Under the pieces are notes generated by a model, which saw only the letters and a program-made list of their open reading frames with translations, was not told where the DNA came from and ran no database searches. A stretch of 64,000 nucleotides of DNA from Astrothelium macrocarpum (taxonomy: Eukaryota > Ascomycota > Dothideomycetes > Trypetheliales > Trypetheliaceae): positions 1 to 64,000 of the forward strand of contig JAGEMR010000038.1 of NCBI GenBank assembly GCA_021030915.1, given 5' to 3'. A program made the position numbers and the translations under genes. Shown in pieces: positions 10,811 through 20,978 of this stretch (the stretch's first letter is position 1; every line of letters starts with the position of its first letter).

Positions 10811-12439
10811 TCAATCGCTCTCCGAAAATTCCACCATCACCGTCCCGTTCTTCAGGCTAGCCTGCTCTATCGTCCTGCCCGCCTGGACCTCCTCCATTAG
10901 ATTCTTGCCCATGTAGCTCAACTCAAATTCCAACCCATCTTTTCCCTCCCATGGGGAAGCTTTTAGCCATTCGTATACCCGAACCACTGGATCCGAAAGC
11001 AGGAAGCGACGGATAACTCGTGACCCGGATGAGCGAAATTGGATACGTGTTGTCGTTGCAGGGTCAGCACTCGGTTCTGTGTGCGGTTTTGTTGAGGAAA
11101 CCATGGAGAATGGTGAAGCCTCGGATGAAGGAGTATCCGCAACGGATACGTTAGCCTCCATTCCATTTACAGTCGAAGGAATTGCTGGCCCAGTATCCAT
11201 TGCATCCAGTGAGTCCCTCACAACTTCTTTGCCCTTGCCTTTGTCCTCAAATTTTGTGAGGGCATCAGGATCGTCGTCACGTGGACCGCCGTTCGGATTG
11301 TTGGCTAGACTATTCTGTAAAGCCATTTCCAACATTTCTTCCTCAGTCATGCTCCCTACATCCTTTTGCTTTTTTTCTGGCTTTACTCTTGCAACAGGAT
11401 TCCTTGCATTTGCCTGAAGACTGTAACGGTCGAGAAATTCATGAAGTTGACCGAGGAAATCTAATGGCTTGGGAGCAGGTGGTCCGGACCAAACTTTGAC
11501 TTGCTCTCCTGTTCGTGGATCGACAATTGCAATGTGGGGATATGCATCTTGGCTGTCTCGATTGTGAAAATAGTATTGCATATACTTGTCGCCACGAGCA
11601 TCGTCCTTTGCGTACTGTAGGAAGATGAAGTTCTCTTTAATTGTCTCCTTGATCTCGGCGTTTTTCCAGATGTCGCGGTTTAAGACTTGGCAATCGAAGA
11701 TCGATTGATCTTGCACGTTGACAATGATCCATTTGAGTGATTCTTTGCCCTCGTCCCGAGCGACATCCCAAGAGGCACGCGACATGATTTCAAAGGGCGG
11801 ACGATACATATCGGCCAGCATATTTGCTTTTGACGTTGACAGAGTTGGGTTGCTTGTTGTGTCAATAGGCGGGCCAGGATTTGACATCTCTTCGCTATTA
11901 TCCCAGACCGATGGCTGCTGGTTGAAGATTCCTGGTCGACCAGCACCACGCCTTTGCTGTCGAGCCATCATCTGCTCGGCGATGGCCGCTTGAAACTGGC
12001 TCGGGTCGTCTCTCCAGTCTGCCGGTCCACCAACAAGTGTTTCTGTCGTCCTGCCGATGGGTGCTCGTACGCCATCCTCATCAACCCCACCACCACCAGG
12101 TGCTCCAACCCCATATGCCTCCTCTTGTAACCGGCGCGCCATCGCTTCATCGTCCTCGTAGGAAGCGACTGGAGTCTGTTGGGTCTGAGAGGTCGGTACA
12201 GCGCCGGTTTCTACGACGTCGTCGTCCTGGTCGGAGTCGATAGGAATCGGGTTGTTCGGTCCATGTTGAGCAACTGGGAAGCTGGCTCCCTGGTTATCCA
12301 AATCTATTCCACCAGTCTCAAAAAATAGTTGAACGGCTTGTTCAAGATTGTCATCTGAGACAGAAAGATACTGTGATGCCTTCTGCCGGTCTGCGGCAGT
12401 GAGTTCAACAAACTGGTCTATATTGCCCGCGGATGCCAT
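10811..12439 (-). CDS. UBX5: UBA-UAS-UIM-UBX domain Cdc48/p97 cofactor (Ubx5/UBXD7 type)
   Basis: An adaptor that links ubiquitinated substrates to the Cdc48/p97 segregase. A single exon of 542 aa; ATG 12439 (MASAGNIDQF) is the first in-frame ATG. Domain order: a UBA-like N-terminus (residues 1-45, LEQAVQLFF); a UIM-like stretch (DEAMARRLQEEAYG); a UAS thioredoxin-like domain at about 210-345 (MSRASWDVARDEGK, WIIVNVQD, CQVLNRDIW, FIFLQYA, YPHIAIVDPRTGEQV); a second UIM-like motif (MTEEEMLEMALQNSL, about 365-380); and a C-terminal UBX domain at about 465-540. The order matches yeast Ubx5 and human UBXD7, which connect p97 to cullin-RING ligases. It lies 1.1 kb downstream of the end of ECM29 on the same strand. 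Family confidence is high; the Ubx5 assignment rests on domain order. Confidence 0.9.
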   Translation of the reverse strand: MASAGNIDQFVELTAADRQKASQYLSVSDDNLEQAVQLFFETGGIDLDNQGASFPVAQHGPNNPIPIDSDQDDDVVETGAVPTSQTQQTPVASYEDDEAMARRLQEEAYGVGAPGGGGVDEDGVRAPIGRTTETLVGGPADWRDDPSQFQAAIAEQMMARQQRRGAGRPGIFNQQPSVWDNSEEMSNPGPPIDTTSNPTLSTSKANMLADMYRPPFEIMSRASWDVARDEGKESLKWIIVNVQDQSIFDCQVLNRDIWKNAEIKETIKENFIFLQYAKDDARGDKYMQYYFHNRDSQDAYPHIAIVDPRTGEQVKVWSGPPAPKPLDFLGQLHEFLDRYSLQANARNPVARVKPEKKQKDVGSMTEEEMLEMALQNSLANNPNGGPRDDDPDALTKFEDKGKGKEVVRDSLDAMDTGPAIPSTVNGMEANVSVADTPSSEASPFSMVSSTKPHTEPSADPATTTRIQFRSSGSRVIRRFLLSDPVVRVYEWLKASPWEGKDGLEFELSYMGKNLMEEVQAGRTIEQASLKNGTVMVEFSESD

Positions 12440-13549
12440 TATTGGAGGCCTTATCAAAGATACAAAACCTCGACAAGGAATGGCACAGGGCCAAAGCAAC
12501 AAGACAAATAGAGACCAAACCAGCGATCGGGAGAAAGATTGGTTGGTGTCAGTATATGGTTGAGCGTTTTTGTGTAAGACCCGGAGGCAGCGAAAGTTGA
12601 CGCGTCGTGGATTAGGTTTTGATTGTAAGAGAACCAGGTAGAAATAGGTGACTGTGGCGTAGTCGCCAGTGACCTGACTTGATCACGATTTCACAAAGGT
12701 GGGGCGGAGTCTTATCTCACGGAGGAATGCATGAATTAGGCAGAGGTAGACAAGGTCCAGCGAAGATTGTAGTAGAGCCTGGAGCTCCTCTACCACTTGA
12801 AGTATCCATGCGCCGATGACGCAGTGTTTGCCTGTAAGGGTCTCCCCAGCCCATTCCGTCCCATCGGACAACTTGATCAACCTTTTAGAACAACGAATCC
12901 CGCATCTCACAAGATTGCCACCCAGAAATTACCATTCTATTTTCTCCTGTTACTATCTGTGTTTGGGGGAGAAGAAAAAAGCAATGAGAATTTGCATTCA
13001 ATAGCATCTTGAAGAGAAAGACTTTGGACCGTAACATCTTGTTGAGTGACTTTCCGTCCTATTTGAAGGTATTGAAAAACTTGGTATCTTTTTAATTTCG
13101 TTCACATTGGGACGAAAGTGTAAAGCTGAGGAGAGACCTGGTCTCAGAGGTGTGCGAAGACTATTGCTTCAATCGATACCAGATGGTCAACTTCGGAGTC
13201 TATCCTAAACGATCCCCGTCCTCTGTCGAATGCTTCGCATCCGATTGCCACAATCGTCTATTGTGACTTGCTGATTATATGTTGTCTCGGATGGACCTAT
13301 ATGGGCTGGGGTAACGTCTCAAGAGTCAAGAGGCAGTTCACCGAGTATAACGCAGCAAGCCTCGGGAAATAAGGCTTTGGAATCTGGCAATTGCGATCTG
13401 CAGATCTCTACTTTTTCATTTACTCTGAGCCTCGTTTGGACGTTTGAAGCAAATATACCAAGCACACTGATAGCAGGAATCATTGGCATACGATTCTACC
13501 GAGTGACGCATAGTATAAACACAGGTATCTACCAATTCTAGGTGTCTAC
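12440..13549. other. intergenic region, no gene seen
   Basis: About 1.1 kb between the start of the UBX gene and the end of ECM29, both minus. It should hold the UBX promoter and the ECM29 terminator. Short open frames have no recognisable content. Confidence 0.5.
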
Positions 13550-16500
13550 TCAGAGTCTCAACCTGGCTTGCTCCAAGTCATGCTTTACCAAGGGCGAAAC
13601 CTCCCTCCCAATCTCCTTCGAGATTTTCTTCCTGATCTCTCCTTTCATATCATTGTCAATTTCCAACTTGCTGAGTTCCATTACCGCCTTTGCTCGCTCC
13701 CTACGAAGCCTTTCAGGTCCATCTAGCTGTTCAAACAGCAGATTTATGAACTTCTGTGCCGTCGTGGATTCCAGTGTCACTTTTCCGATCACCATTCTTG
13801 CAAGCACACTTCGCATCGCCACGAAAATTGCCGAAGATATGGCTACAGGTCTGGGCTCAAGATTTGCCGTCTTGCCCGCGAGGTCGAGGAACGCAAATAC
13901 TTCTCCTTGGAGATTGATACCTTGGCCCAAAGCCAACAAACCTTTTTCAATTGTGTCATCCCTCAGCCCATCTTTCTTAACGCCCTTGCCAGAATCAACA
14001 TCCATGGCGTCCTCATCGGAGCCTGTAAGCTGCTCGATAACACTTCCCACAATCTCGATGACACTCAAGTCTAGATCTTGGCGACATGCAGCGATCCGAC
14101 CAAGCACCGCATACGCGTGCGGACGATAGACTTCATTCTGTCGTTTTGCTTCTCTTAATGTAATCTTTTTGACCTCGTCCCTGACTTCAGTTTTTGACAA
14201 GAATTCTTGCAGACCCTTCTCGACAAAGGTCGCAAAGGCTTCCAATACTGTTTCTTTCCCTTCCCAAGTTTTACCTGCCAAGGCTTTTCGAAGAGGCTCC
14301 CACAGAGTCTCCGCCTCCGAGACACTCATAGTTTGCCCAACATTTCCGGTGATAGAATCCACGGCATCGGCGATTGTTCGAGCAGCGGTAAATTTGAGAA
14401 CCCATTGAGGGGAGTCCAGATGTTGTTCAGCTAAGCCTACAATCTCTTTGAGGTACAATGATACCGTCCTTGAACCACCGACGTGCTCGCCCCAGATGTC
14501 TTTGAACACATTCCTGACTTGCTCATTGCTGTCATGTTTGGCCAAGAACACAAACGGCACAAATTCCGAAGCAAGACTGTTGAACCGGTCAGGCGCATAC
14601 TTGGCTACAGCCTGCACGATTTCTCCAGCAATCAGTCTGTGACTATCATCTTTAGAGCCAAAGTACAGCTTTTGTTTGGAAAATGCAGCAAGCTGGATGA
14701 CGGCTTCGTCGCCAGCTCCACGTGCCAAATACCCAGCGCTAGTCGCATAACTCAGATTGACGGTCTCATTTCGGTCTGTCACGAATTTTTGCACTAGTCT
14801 TAGAAAGTGATCCGAATGCGGTCGAAAGATGAAGGTACGCCTAGTGCTCAAGGATACCAAGATTCTACTGCAGCCAACCTTAGTCGGCATCCCAACTGCG
14901 GATTTCATTGCACTTTCAACCTTGGGAATCAGCGCCTTCATTGATGTGTCATCGAGAAGATCCAAACAACGTTCCATTGCTTCCATTAGCGGATTAGCGC
15001 GTACGCTGGCAAGGCGCATGTCATCGATTTTTTGTGTATCCACATTGAAACGTTGTGCATTCAAATAGACATAGTTGACCAACTCGCTCTCCATGGTACT
15101 TAGGAGTCCTAACATCTTCTCGATCAACTCGGGGATGAATGGGCGAAGACTTGGAGCGTTGGCTTTCTTAACAACGTCAAGAAGAGCAGCAAGAGCAAAT
15201 GTGCGCACATCCGATGCAGATGATTCCAGGCCTTGTGTTGATAAGAGGAACGGAAGAACGTCTTGGAGGGTTGCAATTGTGTTTTCTGATGACTTGCTTG
15301 ATTCCAAACTTCGGGTGAGTATGCCAATCAAAGTGCGGGCCAGACCAGCTGCTGCAACACGAACAGAATCCTTGATGTCATCCATAACCTTGAAGCAAAG
15401 AGACCAAATTCGTGCAAGGTATTTGTCATATTTTTCAGCGGGTCTGGCCTGGATAAGGTCTGCAATGGCGTTGCAGGATGCCTCACGAGTTCGCCATTCT
15501 CTGCTAAGAATGCTTTGAAGGAGATCTTCCATGATGGCGTCGAAGTAGTGGTCAATAGTTTCTGTTGGGTTCTTGACGAGCGCATGCCAGATGTCATTCA
15601 TTGATCTCTGCACATTCGTATTTGGATCAAAGCGATATCTAAAAAGCTTGGGATATAGCTTGGGGTTGTCGGCAAGATAGCCGTCGACGCTCGAATCCGA
15701 GAGAATGTTACTCAGGCCAAAGCGTCCAAAAGCTGCCCTTGTCGACCATATTGAGTTGTTCGAAGCAAGAGACATGAAGCGGTAAACAAGACTTGAATCG
15801 CCAACCTCAGCAGCAAGGTTCATTATATCCTTGTATGTTGTAATACTGTTACCATCCCCGGTAGGAAGGGCACCAGGCTCAAACAGCTGTGTTTCTCCAG
15901 TGACAGTCCCAGACGTTTGGGCTCTATCACTTGAGAATGAGCCAACGAGATCCTTTATCAAGTCATCCTTCAGTTTACGATCACCATATTGGTAGACCAA
16001 ACCCAGACCTCGCGAAGCAGACTCTTGAACAAGTGTATCACGATCGGAAAGACATCGTTTAAACGCAAGTTGGCAGGTAGGTAATCGCTCAATGACTTCC
16101 GGTCGATGGCCGCAATACTGAATGAGACAAAGCAGCCAGATAACCGCCGCCTTTTTCAATGATGGCTTTGTTTGTTGGCAGTCTGCAAGCGTTGCGTCGA
16201 TAATCTCGGCCAACGTCGAAAAGGGGCTGCTCGATACCTCTGGAATTCCTACATCAATATCAGCTTTTGTCGCTAGTGCTTTAGAGTCCCATCCGCAGGC
16301 AACAGCGCTCAAGGCTTCGCCTACGGCAAATTGACTCTCGGCCTGCTTGATCTCATGTAGATCATGCAAAAGGGCTTGTATATTCTTTACAAACTCCTTT
16401 TTGGTTTCAAATCCTTCACCACCCTCCACGATCATCGCAAGATGACCTAAGCAAGCAATGGCTTTCTCATTTCCTAGCTTTGCGCTCTTTGCAACCTTTT

Positions 16501-19144
16501 GAACTAGATTCTCGAGATCAACACGTGCGGACACTCGTGTCAAAGTTATTGCTTGAAATAGCGCCAGTTGATCAAGCGCGGTGAACGCGCCATCCAACAG
16601 CAAAGGATCTGTTGAGTTTTGGACGATATCAAACACAGCATCAAGGAACTTGCTACCTGCTTCCTCGAACTCCCGATTTTCGTAGGTTGTGCCTCGGCGA
16701 AAGAAGAGACGACTGAAGAAGTAACCAAGGACAAGGACAGCCCCATGGACTTTGTTGATTTGGGCACCGACAGCTGTAGCACGAGCTTCATATATGTGTT
16801 CATAATGGCGAAGCATATTTGATACTCTTGACGTATCACTCTCGGCCAGTGTGGCATTGATGCCAATTGCCTGAGCTGCCAGTGTACGTGTTTGCGGGTC
16901 GTTTGACTCTACCTGGCAATCCAATGTCAGAGCAAGAGCGCTAACTTGCGAGAGAAATTCATTTGAACTCAAGGAACATATTTCAACAAGTATCTCTCCA
17001 CATTGCCGACGACATTCAGCGAATCCTTGGGATGCGCCGTCAAAACTTTGAAATCCATGCAATGAGGCACCAACAAGTGCTAATGCTGCGATTCTAGTCG
17101 TTTGCTTGCCCGTTTTGTCATTGTTCAATTTTTGCTTTATAGCAAGCCTTGCATTTTCGTTCGTACTGACAGTCAAATCCACTTTGCGCTCCCAATCTGC
17201 GTCGATGGTAATATCTGGTCCTCCAGAAGCAGACAAGGATTCGGATACGAGCATTTGTCGGCAGAATTTCACGGCTGACGCATAAGCTGCTGGATAACGT
17301 CGCTGGATAAGTGAAGCCGCCCGACCACGCATCTTTAGGATATCATCGGTATCAGGAAGTATCTCAGCATCAGCAACGTCGAAAAAGAATGATGCAGTAG
17401 ACGCATAGTCGGGAAATTTCAACAACTTTGAACTGTTCGGCCGAATCAAATTCTGGGAATCGCTGGCCCAAGATTGATTCATTAGGTGCCAATAAGGATC
17501 CAGACCTTTCTTGGCTTCCTCGGTAACCTCATGCCTCTCTTGACTGCCTTGTTCAAGTGCAAGCACATCGATCCATCTTGCAACAACGTCATGGTATGGA
17601 AGGCAACGATTGGCAAAACGGACTGTGATATAACGGGTGCTCCGACTGAATGAAGGCTTTCCTGATCTTGCAGCTGCATTGTCTGTTTCATCATAATCTT
17701 GCATCTGTTCGAGGAGAAAGTCGCGAAGATTGTTCTCCACGTCTTTATCTTGGACATGGCTAAAAGCAGACATTATGGTAGATAGTGTCTCTTCCAGGCT
17801 TACCGATGTACCGCTACCGGAGTTGTCCTCTCTCAAGGACCGAAATAACCAGCGTAACAATTCCAAATTCTCTTCTTGCAACAGGTCCGACGGACCAGCC
17901 TTCGCGAGTAATCCAATAATCTCATAGCCCAGTCCTCGAAGGGCGAAATCTTCTTCGAGATTAGCAATAGGCCAACCTTGCGTCTCGATGAAGTCCTTCA
18001 GCGCATACACGAGTTTGCGTGCCACGCCATGTATACTTGTTGTAGAACCCTGTCGAGCTAAAAAATTGATGTAGCTGAAGATTGCAGACCTCATTTTAAT
18101 AGTTTCGCGACCTGGAGTCGTCGTCTTTCCGATGTTCTCATTAAGCAGTCCATCGTCCACCAATTGTATAACTTTGTCGGTATAAGTGGTACTTACAACC
18201 GACTTGCTGAGAATCGACAACAGCTTGATTCGTAGAGGCGCGCGTACTGCCGCTGCCACAGGGCTACCAAAGTAGTATCCGTGTATCTTCATAACGAGAG
18301 CTTCATCCTCAAGATCAATGTGCGGGAGTGCTCTCTTGAGAATATCTTCGCCAATATCTGCTATCCGTGAATTAGTATCTGCAGCGGCAAATACGGCTGG
18401 TAAAAATCTTTGGTCCTGATCAAACAAATCGCTGGCGAGCCATCGACACAATACGAATTTGGTCTCGGTGAGATTGAGTCCATTCTCAGAAGTTGAAATC
18501 CAGGTATCAGGTCGATCTTCGGGATCCAGGAATGCATATTGGGCCTTTGTAAGACCTGGAGCAGTCCTTGTTGGAGATGGTCTAAATAAGATGACTTGGC
18601 CGAAGGTTTGCGCAAGGAAGTCCGTATCCTCCTTGGAAAGTTCGAGTTGACTTGAAAGCTTTTGATCTTCATTCGATGCTCTTGGAGGTAGATTGTACTT
18701 GGTAATCACCCTGAGGAGGAGGTTGAATGCCTGTGATCCATGGGATGGAGATGATTCACAGTCTCTGGCGATTCCATTCAAAAGCTCGGGCAATAGCTCG
18801 ACTTGTTCAGCTTTGGTCAGACGCGGAAGGCCTTGCTGAATGTATCGCAGATCAAATTGTCTGATAAGCGGTTTGTGCGAGTTTTCCTTGAACTGCTTCA
18901 ACAAAGCCGCGACGGGAAGCTTGATAGTAGGTGGTTGGATGCGGCTGTTGACATGTTGACAGACTGCAATGACTTTGTCTCGGACTGAACGATGCTCGGA
19001 TAACAACTTGAGCAATAATGGAGCCAGATAGGTTTGGAGAAGGTCTTGTAGTTTGGAATCCGTATCGACTAACGCAATTCTCAACTCCAACTTGCCTACC
19101 AGAGAGAGTTCTCTGGCTTCTGCGGATTGCTGGGATGACGCCAT
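13550..19144 (-). CDS. ECM29: proteasome adaptor and scaffold protein Ecm29
   Basis: A giant HEAT-repeat protein that tethers the 20S core to the 19S regulatory particle and acts in quality control of faulty 26S proteasomes. One uninterrupted exon of 1864 aa, matching the usual size of about 1,800-1,900 aa. The ATG at 19144 (MASSQQSAEARE) is the first in-frame ATG. The N-terminal part has the family-typical KLELRIALVDTDSKLQDLL, LAPLLLKLLSEH and FDLRYIQQGLPRL. The rest is a long alpha-solenoid with repeated Leu/Ala-rich helical pairs, for example ESASRGLGLVYQYGD, WRTREASCNAIADLI and IKDSVRVAAAGLARTL. Its lack of introns over 5.6 kb is notable next to the multi-exon genes around it. The next gene upstream on the same strand encodes a 20S alpha subunit. 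Confidence 0.95.
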   Translation of the reverse strand: MASSQQSAEARELSLVGKLELRIALVDTDSKLQDLLQTYLAPLLLKLLSEHRSVRDKVIAVCQHVNSRIQPPTIKLPVAALLKQFKENSHKPLIRQFDLRYIQQGLPRLTKAEQVELLPELLNGIARDCESSPSHGSQAFNLLLRVITKYNLPPRASNEDQKLSSQLELSKEDTDFLAQTFGQVILFRPSPTRTAPGLTKAQYAFLDPEDRPDTWISTSENGLNLTETKFVLCRWLASDLFDQDQRFLPAVFAAADTNSRIADIGEDILKRALPHIDLEDEALVMKIHGYYFGSPVAAAVRAPLRIKLLSILSKSVVSTTYTDKVIQLVDDGLLNENIGKTTTPGRETIKMRSAIFSYINFLARQGSTTSIHGVARKLVYALKDFIETQGWPIANLEEDFALRGLGYEIIGLLAKAGPSDLLQEENLELLRWLFRSLREDNSGSGTSVSLEETLSTIMSAFSHVQDKDVENNLRDFLLEQMQDYDETDNAAARSGKPSFSRSTRYITVRFANRCLPYHDVVARWIDVLALEQGSQERHEVTEEAKKGLDPYWHLMNQSWASDSQNLIRPNSSKLLKFPDYASTASFFFDVADAEILPDTDDILKMRGRAASLIQRRYPAAYASAVKFCRQMLVSESLSASGGPDITIDADWERKVDLTVSTNENARLAIKQKLNNDKTGKQTTRIAALALVGASLHGFQSFDGASQGFAECRRQCGEILVEICSLSSNEFLSQVSALALTLDCQVESNDPQTRTLAAQAIGINATLAESDTSRVSNMLRHYEHIYEARATAVGAQINKVHGAVLVLGYFFSRLFFRRGTTYENREFEEAGSKFLDAVFDIVQNSTDPLLLDGAFTALDQLALFQAITLTRVSARVDLENLVQKVAKSAKLGNEKAIACLGHLAMIVEGGEGFETKKEFVKNIQALLHDLHEIKQAESQFAVGEALSAVACGWDSKALATKADIDVGIPEVSSSPFSTLAEIIDATLADCQQTKPSLKKAAVIWLLCLIQYCGHRPEVIERLPTCQLAFKRCLSDRDTLVQESASRGLGLVYQYGDRKLKDDLIKDLVGSFSSDRAQTSGTVTGETQLFEPGALPTGDGNSITTYKDIMNLAAEVGDSSLVYRFMSLASNNSIWSTRAAFGRFGLSNILSDSSVDGYLADNPKLYPKLFRYRFDPNTNVQRSMNDIWHALVKNPTETIDHYFDAIMEDLLQSILSREWRTREASCNAIADLIQARPAEKYDKYLARIWSLCFKVMDDIKDSVRVAAAGLARTLIGILTRSLESSKSSENTIATLQDVLPFLLSTQGLESSASDVRTFALAALLDVVKKANAPSLRPFIPELIEKMLGLLSTMESELVNYVYLNAQRFNVDTQKIDDMRLASVRANPLMEAMERCLDLLDDTSMKALIPKVESAMKSAVGMPTKVGCSRILVSLSTRRTFIFRPHSDHFLRLVQKFVTDRNETVNLSYATSAGYLARGAGDEAVIQLAAFSKQKLYFGSKDDSHRLIAGEIVQAVAKYAPDRFNSLASEFVPFVFLAKHDSNEQVRNVFKDIWGEHVGGSRTVSLYLKEIVGLAEQHLDSPQWVLKFTAARTIADAVDSITGNVGQTMSVSEAETLWEPLRKALAGKTWEGKETVLEAFATFVEKGLQEFLSKTEVRDEVKKITLREAKRQNEVYRPHAYAVLGRIAACRQDLDLSVIEIVGSVIEQLTGSDEDAMDVDSGKGVKKDGLRDDTIEKGLLALGQGINLQGEVFAFLDLAGKTANLEPRPVAISSAIFVAMRSVLARMVIGKVTLESTTAQKFINLLFEQLDGPERLRRERAKAVMELSKLEIDNDMKGEIRKKISKEIGREVSPLVKHDLEQARLRL

Positions 19145-19963
19145 CAAGGTACGATAGTTTACAAAAATCAATGGATGTGTTGTGGTAGTGCGAAGCCAGA
19201 CATCTATAAAACCTTCAAGCAAGCGAAGAATAGAAATGCAGGTGGAAGTTCGAGGTCTGCGAGACTACAATCTATGCAGAGAGGTCGGGGAGCATTCTGA
19301 AGAAATTGGATGGGCTCAAATGATGCACGCGTAAAATAAGTCTACGGGCCGAGCAATCAGGCATGCGTTGTTGACGATGCCCCGTCCGGTGAGATGGCGC
19401 TTTGCTGCATCACTTGGCGATCTGAAGAAGGTATGTTTAGGCAGCGAGGTGTACGTACGTAGCTATGGGAACCTAGAGTTTGACAATGGTCAGCCGTGAA
19501 GGCAAAGACTGATGACGCTACCAAGGGAGCCAACGCCTCCCAGCAAATCTAGTCCTTCGCTTATCTAAAATGCAGGTACAAAGCTTCGGTCCGTTCCCGC
19601 TAGGGTTTGGTCTGGCGTGTTCGTTGCTTGCTTCCAGACCGATGTAGCCCACCCAATCCCATGACACTCCACTATGGGAGCTATGGGAGGGAGTACAGCT
19701 GTCTGTTGCTCCACTTCCTACTCGCAATAGTGCAGATGGATTCTTGAACCTGTTGTATCTGACTATTCCTCTGAGAGCTGTGCTCTAATTTACGAGAAAC
19801 GTAATCAAACTCAAGCTTTGGATTATTCTCGAAGCGACGCTTGGCAAACACATTGCAAGAAAGCCACCAATCTATAGATCGGGAGTCTAGTGTACAAGTC
19901 GGATGTGATTCCCTCGCTCCCGTCAATTTCGCGCACCACATATCGATTAACACTAAAGCACCA
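19145..19963. other. ECM29 promoter region
   Basis: About 820 bases between the ECM29 start and the end of PRE10, both minus. I looked for the yeast proteasome element GGTGGCAAA on either strand and did not see an exact copy. No gene recognised. Confidence 0.45.
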
Positions 19964-20978
19964 TCACTCCTCCATCCTATCTCCTTCTGGTCTTGCTTCT
20001 TCCTCTTCATCGTCGCCCTCCAGAGCTTTCTTGGCCAGCTTTTCAGCCTCCTCTCTCAGCGCCTTTGGTACCTCTTGATGTTGACCTTTTGTTGGTCCGT
20101 CTAGCGCGCTGACCCAAGTCATCTCAAGCTCAAAGTCCTTGTCCTTGCTATCTTCATGCGCAACGTAGATTATGCGAGCAGCCTCTTTCACTCCCTGCTC
20201 AAGAGATATTCCTCCGTCGGCAAGATTTAACTTCTCAAGTTCAGCCTTTGCTGCCTGTCTGCCTTTACCAGTAGCCGCGCCGTAGTAGCCCTTGTTCGCG
20301 TTAGCTGGATTGAGCAAAGTACCGATTTGATATGACCTACCCAATACAGCCCACTCGGCTCAATCATGTAAAGATACGGACCACCAGACTTTGCACCTTC
20401 CTTCTTGCCTCCTGCTCCCACTTTTGGCCCGGATCCGACTTGGCCGTCAACGCCAAGCTCGGCCTCAGAGTCCCACCCACCCACAATAGCAGTCACACCA
20501 AACGGCCTCACACTTGAGTAGAGTGTGTAAGCTTGCACATAGCCGCCCATGCGATCGGCGAGAGATGATGTAGGTATCGGGGATTTGTAGATGCTTCGCC
20601 ATTGTCCAGCCTCATCTCGTGCCCGGGTAACAAAGTGACGGCCGTCAGGTAACAGTCCGGCAGAAACGACGCCCATGTTGCGATCTATTGTCGCTATTCG
20701 CTTATTGGCATCTTTTTTTAGTAATCGGCTATAAATGAGCTTCTCCAGGGCAAGGACAACACCGTCCTTGCATCTTATGCCTATTGCTGTGCCTCCATTC
20801 TCGACTGCCTTGACCGCATATTCCACTTGGAAGTTTCGACCGTCTGGCGAGAAGACTGAGTTGGATAGATCGTAGCCTGTACCTATGGACGTCTGGAGTA
20901 AGAAGCTTCTGTTAGCTTTTAATGGTTGCGGAGAGCTTGGGAATTTGATAATGTCACTATATTTGGGACACCTACCAT
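19964..20978 (-). CDS. PRE10: 20S proteasome subunit alpha-7 (Pre10/PSMA3 type)
   Basis: A non-catalytic alpha-ring subunit of the 20S core. Exon 1 contributes only the ATG (20978-20976), directly followed by the intron GTAGGTG...CTCCAG. Exon 2 is 20892-20341 and exon 3 20290-19964, giving 293 aa. The spliced start MTSIGTGYDLSNSVFSPDGR carries the alpha-subunit signature (YD...FSPDGR followed by QVEYAVKAV). The second junction joins GLYW to GYYGAATGKGRQAAK, the classical PSMA3 sequence. The C-terminus is acidic (GDDEEEEA), as usual for this subunit. An insert rich in Gly/Lys (SGPKVGAGGKKEGAKSGG) precedes the second junction. Together with ECM29 just downstream it forms a proteasome gene pair. 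Confidence 0.93.

Noticed and set aside
13542..14129. 195-codon plus-strand frame with a hydrophobic, Ser-rich product
   Set aside because: Entirely antisense to the end of ECM29; a composition shadow.
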